This document shows positions 7,311 through 9,465 of a stretch of DNA of 9,465 bases, piece by piece. The DNA comes from Balneolales bacterium (GTDB lineage: Bacteria > Bacteroidota > Rhodothermia > Balneolales > Natronogracilivirgulaceae), in the NCBI GenBank assembly GCA_007127695.1, contig SKYW01000048.1:1-9465 (forward strand). Direction: 5' to 3'. A model generated the notes under the pieces. It did no database searches. It had not been told where the DNA came from and saw only the letters and a list, made by a program, of their open reading frames with translations. Made by a program: the position numbers and the translations under genes. Numbering within the stretch: position 1 is the stretch's first letter; every line of letters starts with the position of its first letter.

Positions 7311-8474
7311 TTACTTCCGCTTTTCAATCGGAGTCCATGGGAGGTTCTTTTCTCCAACATAGAGCTGCCTAGGACGTATCAGACGGTTGTTAGCGGCCTG
7401 TTCGATGTAGTGGGCCGTCCAGCCGGTAATTCGGCTCATGGCAAAGATACATGTGAAAAGATCGGTCTTGATTCCCATGGAGTAGTACACCGTTGCGGAG
7501 AAGAAATCCACGTTGGGGTCAATCCCTTTTTCCTTTTTCATGACCTCCGTGATCTTTTCCGACCATTCGTAGAGGTAGACGCTGTCGGTTTCTTCAGCAA
7601 GAGACTTGGCCATGGTTTGAAGATGTTTCGCTCTTGGATCGACGGTGCGATAAACGCGATGGCCGAATCCCATTACTTTTTTTCGTTCGGCCAGACGTTC
7701 CTTGATATATGCTTCAACATCAGCGTCTTTGTCCAGCTTGAGCAGCATGTTCATCACTGCTGTGTTGGCGCCTCCATGCAAGGGCCCCTTCAATGAGCCA
7801 ATGGCTCCGGTGACGGCAGAGTAGATGTCGGCCTGGGTAGAACAGATTGCCCGGGCAGTGAAAGTGGACGCGTTCATCCCATGCTCGGCATGGATGATGA
7901 GGCAGATATCCATGGTCTTCTCGGTACTCTCGCCGGGTCGCTCTCCATTGAGCATGTAGAGAAAATTGTACGCTGTGCTGCCTTCCTTCAAGGGAGCGAT
8001 GATATCCTTGCCATCACGGGCCCTCTGATAACCGGCAATGATTGCAGGCATTTTAGCCGTCATGCGAATGGACTTTCGCATGTTGGCGTCAGGATCATCC
8101 ACCGGTGCCTCTTCATCAAAGTCAGCCAGCATGGAGGTTGCGGTACGCAACACGGACATGGGTTCAGCATCTTTGCTGGTGCTCTTGAGATAATCGACCA
8201 CCGGCTCGGGGAGTTCACGTTCAGCGATCAGCTTTTCCTTCAAATCATCCAGTTCTTCTGCTGTTGGCAGGCGGTCGTTCCACAAAAGAAAGGCGACTTC
8301 TTCGAATGTGGACTTTGGAGCGAGTACGTCAATATTGTAGCCCGCGTAAATCAGATCGCCCTTTTCACCATCAATGGCACTTTTTGTAGATGAAAAAGCG
8401 ACGATACCCTCCAACCCCCGATTAATATAAGGATATTTGTCAGTGTCAATGTTCTCATGAAGTTTGTTGCTCAT
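7311..8474 (-). CDS. gltA: Citrate synthase (short, dimeric type)
   Basis: This 387-residue enzyme condenses acetyl-CoA and oxaloacetate to citrate plus CoA, the entry step of the TCA cycle, in the cytoplasm. The catalytic residues are visible. His198 lies in HAEHGMNAS, His233 in GPLHGGAN and His272-Arg273 in GFGHRVY. Asp323 lies in NVDFFSA. The citrate-binding arginines are in FAMSRITGW (Arg348) and IRPRQLYVG (Arg367, Arg369). The length and absence of an N-terminal extension fit the short dimeric type of Gram-positives and archaea rather than the about 427-residue NADH-regulated E. coli enzyme. 2-Methylcitrate synthase shares these motifs and cannot be fully excluded, but no prp genes are nearby. 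The ATG at 8474 has a good Shine-Dalgarno, GGAG, five bases upstream, the clearest one in the window. The gene heads a probable operon with the GH3 gene. Inverted repeats and a Fur-like site lie upstream. Confidence 0.96.
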   Translation of the reverse strand: MSNKLHENIDTDKYPYINRGLEGIVAFSSTKSAIDGEKGDLIYAGYNIDVLAPKSTFEEVAFLLWNDRLPTAEELDDLKEKLIAERELPEPVVDYLKSTSKDAEPMSVLRTATSMLADFDEEAPVDDPDANMRKSIRMTAKMPAIIAGYQRARDGKDIIAPLKEGSTAYNFLYMLNGERPGESTEKTMDICLIIHAEHGMNASTFTARAICSTQADIYSAVTGAIGSLKGPLHGGANTAVMNMLLKLDKDADVEAYIKERLAERKKVMGFGHRVYRTVDPRAKHLQTMAKSLAEETDSVYLYEWSEKITEVMKKEKGIDPNVDFFSATVYYSMGIKTDLFTCIFAMSRITGWTAHYIEQAANNRLIRPRQLYVGEKNLPWTPIEKRK

Positions 8475-8479
8475 AAATG

Positions 8480-8483
8480 CTCC
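8480..8483 (-). promoter_or_regulatory. Shine-Dalgarno of citrate synthase
   Basis: GGAG on the minus strand, separated by CATTT from the ATG at 8472-8474. It fixes the start and contrasts with the weak signals in front of the other genes here. Confidence 0.7.
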
Positions 8484-8484
8484 G

Positions 8485-8533
8485 TATTATGCAAATGATT
8501 ATCACTAATTCAATTAAGAACCCGTGCATAATA
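8485..8533. repeat. 9-bp inverted repeat upstream of citrate synthase
   Basis: TATTATGCA (8485-8493) and TGCATAATA (8525-8533) are perfect reverse complements with arm centres 40 bp apart. A smaller palindrome, TAATT-C-AATTA (8506-8516), is almost concentric with them. On the minus strand the distal arm contains TATTAT (8528-8533), a plausible -10 element, which would give a leader of about 46 bases. The structure could be a pair of operator half-sites for DNA looping or a leader hairpin. Confidence 0.45.
8491..8509 (-). promoter_or_regulatory. Fur-box-like site upstream of citrate synthase
   Basis: The minus strand of this 19-bp stretch matches the classical Fur consensus at 14 of 19 positions, including an uninterrupted GATAATCATT core. 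It lies 17-35 bp upstream of the start codon, where a repressor could block initiation or early elongation. The region is AT-rich, so chance similarity is a real possibility. Confidence 0.3.
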
Positions 8534-8539
8534 AAAACA

Positions 8540-8556
8540 TGATTTTATGAAAATCA
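8540..8556. repeat. Perfect 17-bp palindrome TGATTTT-ATG-AAAATCA
   Basis: Seven-bp arms flank a 3-bp centre, 66-82 bp upstream of the citrate synthase start codon. This would be the -35 region if TATTAT at 8528-8533 is the -10. The size and symmetry are those of a dimeric regulator's operator; no regulator gene is adjacent. Confidence 0.45.
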
Positions 8557-8723
8557 CAGACGCTTTGTAGCACAGGAATCTGCTTCTTTGTTACGTGTCA
8601 ATAACATTTCATGCACCTGTACGGTTCATTCCAGCGGGAAATTTGAGTGCCGCAGAGGCGATCAGGAAAAACAGGTTGACAATAATTCTGCATTCAGCTG
8701 AAAAACATGACCCTGATCAGCGC

Positions 8724-8745
8724 AGCTGTTGCAGTAACAGCTTTT
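8724..8745 (+). terminator. Terminator-like hairpin with T-tract
   Basis: AGCTGTT (8724-8730) and AACAGCT (8736-8742) form a perfect 7-bp stem around GCAGT, followed by a short T-run (TTT at 8743-8745, or TTTT counting the last stem base). It reads as an intrinsic terminator only on the + strand. No gene lies upstream on that strand, so it is either an orphan, the end of a small RNA, or a palindromic site. The T-tract is short. Confidence 0.3.
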
Positions 8746-9011
8746 ACAGAATTACCATACGTGCAGTTCCCCGACAAGAGATGATACTGATAATTGCCGT
8801 TAATTTCATCAGATTATTCAAATGAAATTCACAAATGCTTTGCGTGTGAATGCTTTTTGCGAACTCTGAGACGTGCCGGTATCACTCTGTACTACATGTG
8901 AGATCAAGAGTTGCTCTTCAGGACAAGTAGGCGATTATTTTAAAGATAAGAGCATCACGGGAGAGCCCAAAGATACCGTCAATAATGGATGTAACTCGCT
9001 CAAAAAATTCT

Positions 9012-9037
9012 ATACAAAAGAAATATAAATTTTGTAT
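9012..9037. repeat. AT-rich 8-bp inverted repeat
   Basis: ATACAAAA (9012-9019) and TTTTGTAT (9030-9037) are perfect reverse complements around a 10-bp AT-rich centre. It lies about 90 bp before the start of the RraB-like gene and could be an operator. The stem is too AT-rich to be a good terminator. Confidence 0.4.
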
Positions 9038-9127
9038 GAATAACAGAACCTTTGTAATTTAGTTTTGTCTGACTTCTGGCATTATCGATGTTAGCTAAAC
9101 GAGACCTGAACGCACATCGTTCCGATT

Positions 9128-9433
9128 ATGAAAGCAATCAATGACAAAGGGTTTTTTCCTGATTTTGGTTACAGATCCACTGAACCGGAGAGGCCGATCG
9201 TTTTTTATATTGAATTGTACGGGGAAAGTTCCGCATATTATCTGGCAGCCCGATTGCAGAAAGAGCATTGGGAAATTAATGTCATACCTGCCGGCTCCAG
9301 CTGGATTCTCCTTGCACACGCACTGGCATCACCTGATCATCAAACCATAAGTGATCTGTGTGATTACCTGTCGGATCTGTCCGAGTTCTATGGCGGATCG
9401 TTCAAGAGATGGGAGCTGAATTCACTCTCGTAA
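9128..9433 (+). CDS. RraB-like ribonuclease E inhibitor family protein
   Basis: This is a complete small cytoplasmic protein of 101 residues. Its pattern fits the RraB family (PF06877). A hydrophobic strand (PIVFYIEL, 23-30) is followed by a helix (about 33-45), then a strand around WEINVIPA (48-55) and another around WILLAHAL (59-66). A second helix (70-87) leads to the characteristic ending YGGSFKRWEL (88-97), equivalent to the family's yGGxYDGWE. In E. coli, RraB binds RNase E and changes which transcripts it cleaves; many relatives outside gamma-proteobacteria are uncharacterised. The usual Asp-Gly before the Trp is replaced by Lys-Arg, so binding properties may differ. The ATG at 9128 has no evident Shine-Dalgarno. 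The TAA is part of a GTAACGTTAC palindrome (9430-9439). An immunity or DUF695-like protein of similar fold is the main alternative. Confidence 0.6.
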   Translation: MKAINDKGFFPDFGYRSTEPERPIVFYIELYGESSAYYLAARLQKEHWEINVIPAGSSWILLAHALASPDHQTISDLCDYLSDLSEFYGGSFKRWELNSLS

Positions 9434-9465
9434 CGTTACATGTCCGAACCAAGAAGTCCCTCCCG

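Larger units (their letters stand above)
8475..9127. other. 653-bp AT-rich spacer without a convincing gene
   Basis: This is the longest non-coding stretch. It separates citrate synthase (minus) from the RraB-like gene (+). It holds the citrate synthase control region (8475-8556), a terminator-like hairpin (8724-8745) and an AT-rich inverted repeat (9012-9037). It also has an imperfect 21-bp direct repeat at 8547-8567 and 8822-8842 with 18 identities. A 76-codon GTG-initiated frame (8595-8825, +) has no ribosome binding site and an unconvincing composition (runs such as RSCCSNSFYRITIR). No tRNA or known structured RNA was recognised. Divergent transcription must start in here, and an unannotated small RNA cannot be excluded. 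Confidence 0.6.

Noticed and set aside
8486..8513. TTGAAT-16-CATAAT as a promoter for citrate synthase
   Set aside because: Transcription would start at about 8479, cutting off the good GGAG ribosome binding site, so it is unlikely to be the main promoter.
8595..8825. 76-codon GTG-initiated frame in the long spacer
   Set aside because: No ribosome binding site and an unconvincing composition. It overlaps the terminator-like hairpin, and there are no recognisable motifs.
9060..9067. Bacteroidota-type -7 element (TAGTTTTG) for the RraB-like gene
   Set aside because: The nearest TTTG that could serve as the -33 element is at the wrong spacing (25 bases), and the motif is frequent in AT-rich DNA.
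9440..9465. Start of another gene (ATG at 9440, MSEPRSPS)
   Set aside because: Only eight codons are visible before the window ends and there is no ribosome binding site, so it cannot be supported.

Overview
The window looks like an ordinary chromosomal housekeeping segment of a Gram-negative bacterium. My best guess is the Bacteroidota/Balneolota/Rhodothermota neighbourhood. The grounds are a bacterial GH3-type acyl-adenylating enzyme of the SAGTTGKGK subtype beside citrate synthase, the general look of the leucyl-tRNA synthetase, and weak or absent Shine-Dalgarno sequences in front of most genes. No 16S or other marker is present, so this placement is inference. I found no CRISPR array, tRNA, rRNA, insertion sequence, phage gene or recognisable defence operon.

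Layout. At the left edge is the 3' part of an unidentified + strand gene (to 623). It converges on a classical short-chain dehydrogenase/reductase on the minus strand (662-1429). A 261-bp divergent spacer separates the dehydrogenase from leuS (1691-4393, +), which encodes a complete leucyl-tRNA synthetase. leuS converges on a minus-strand AAA_14/DUF4143-type ATPase (4456-5628). I start that ATPase at an internal ATG because a sigma70-like promoter overlaps the longer TTG-initiated frame. Next comes a probable two-gene minus-strand operon, citrate synthase (7311-8474) followed 18 bp later by the GH3 protein (5805-7292). A 653-bp AT-rich spacer (8475-9127) carries several inverted repeats but no convincing gene. 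The last gene is a small + strand protein with the look of the ribonuclease E inhibitor RraB family (9128-9433).

How the genes relate. Citrate synthase is the TCA entry enzyme, and GH3 proteins adenylate carboxylic acids and ligate them to amines. The tight spacing suggests co-expression, but no pathway joining the two is evident. leuS appears monocistronic. The dehydrogenase, the ATPase and the RraB-like protein stand alone.

No clear new multi-gene system is visible. The points most worth a second look are these: the ATPase, which keeps its fold and frame but has lost several catalytic-site residues; the tandem 13-bp palindromic repeat on its -10 element; the nested inverted repeats and Fur-like site upstream of citrate synthase; and a GH3 enzyme with a short N-terminus.
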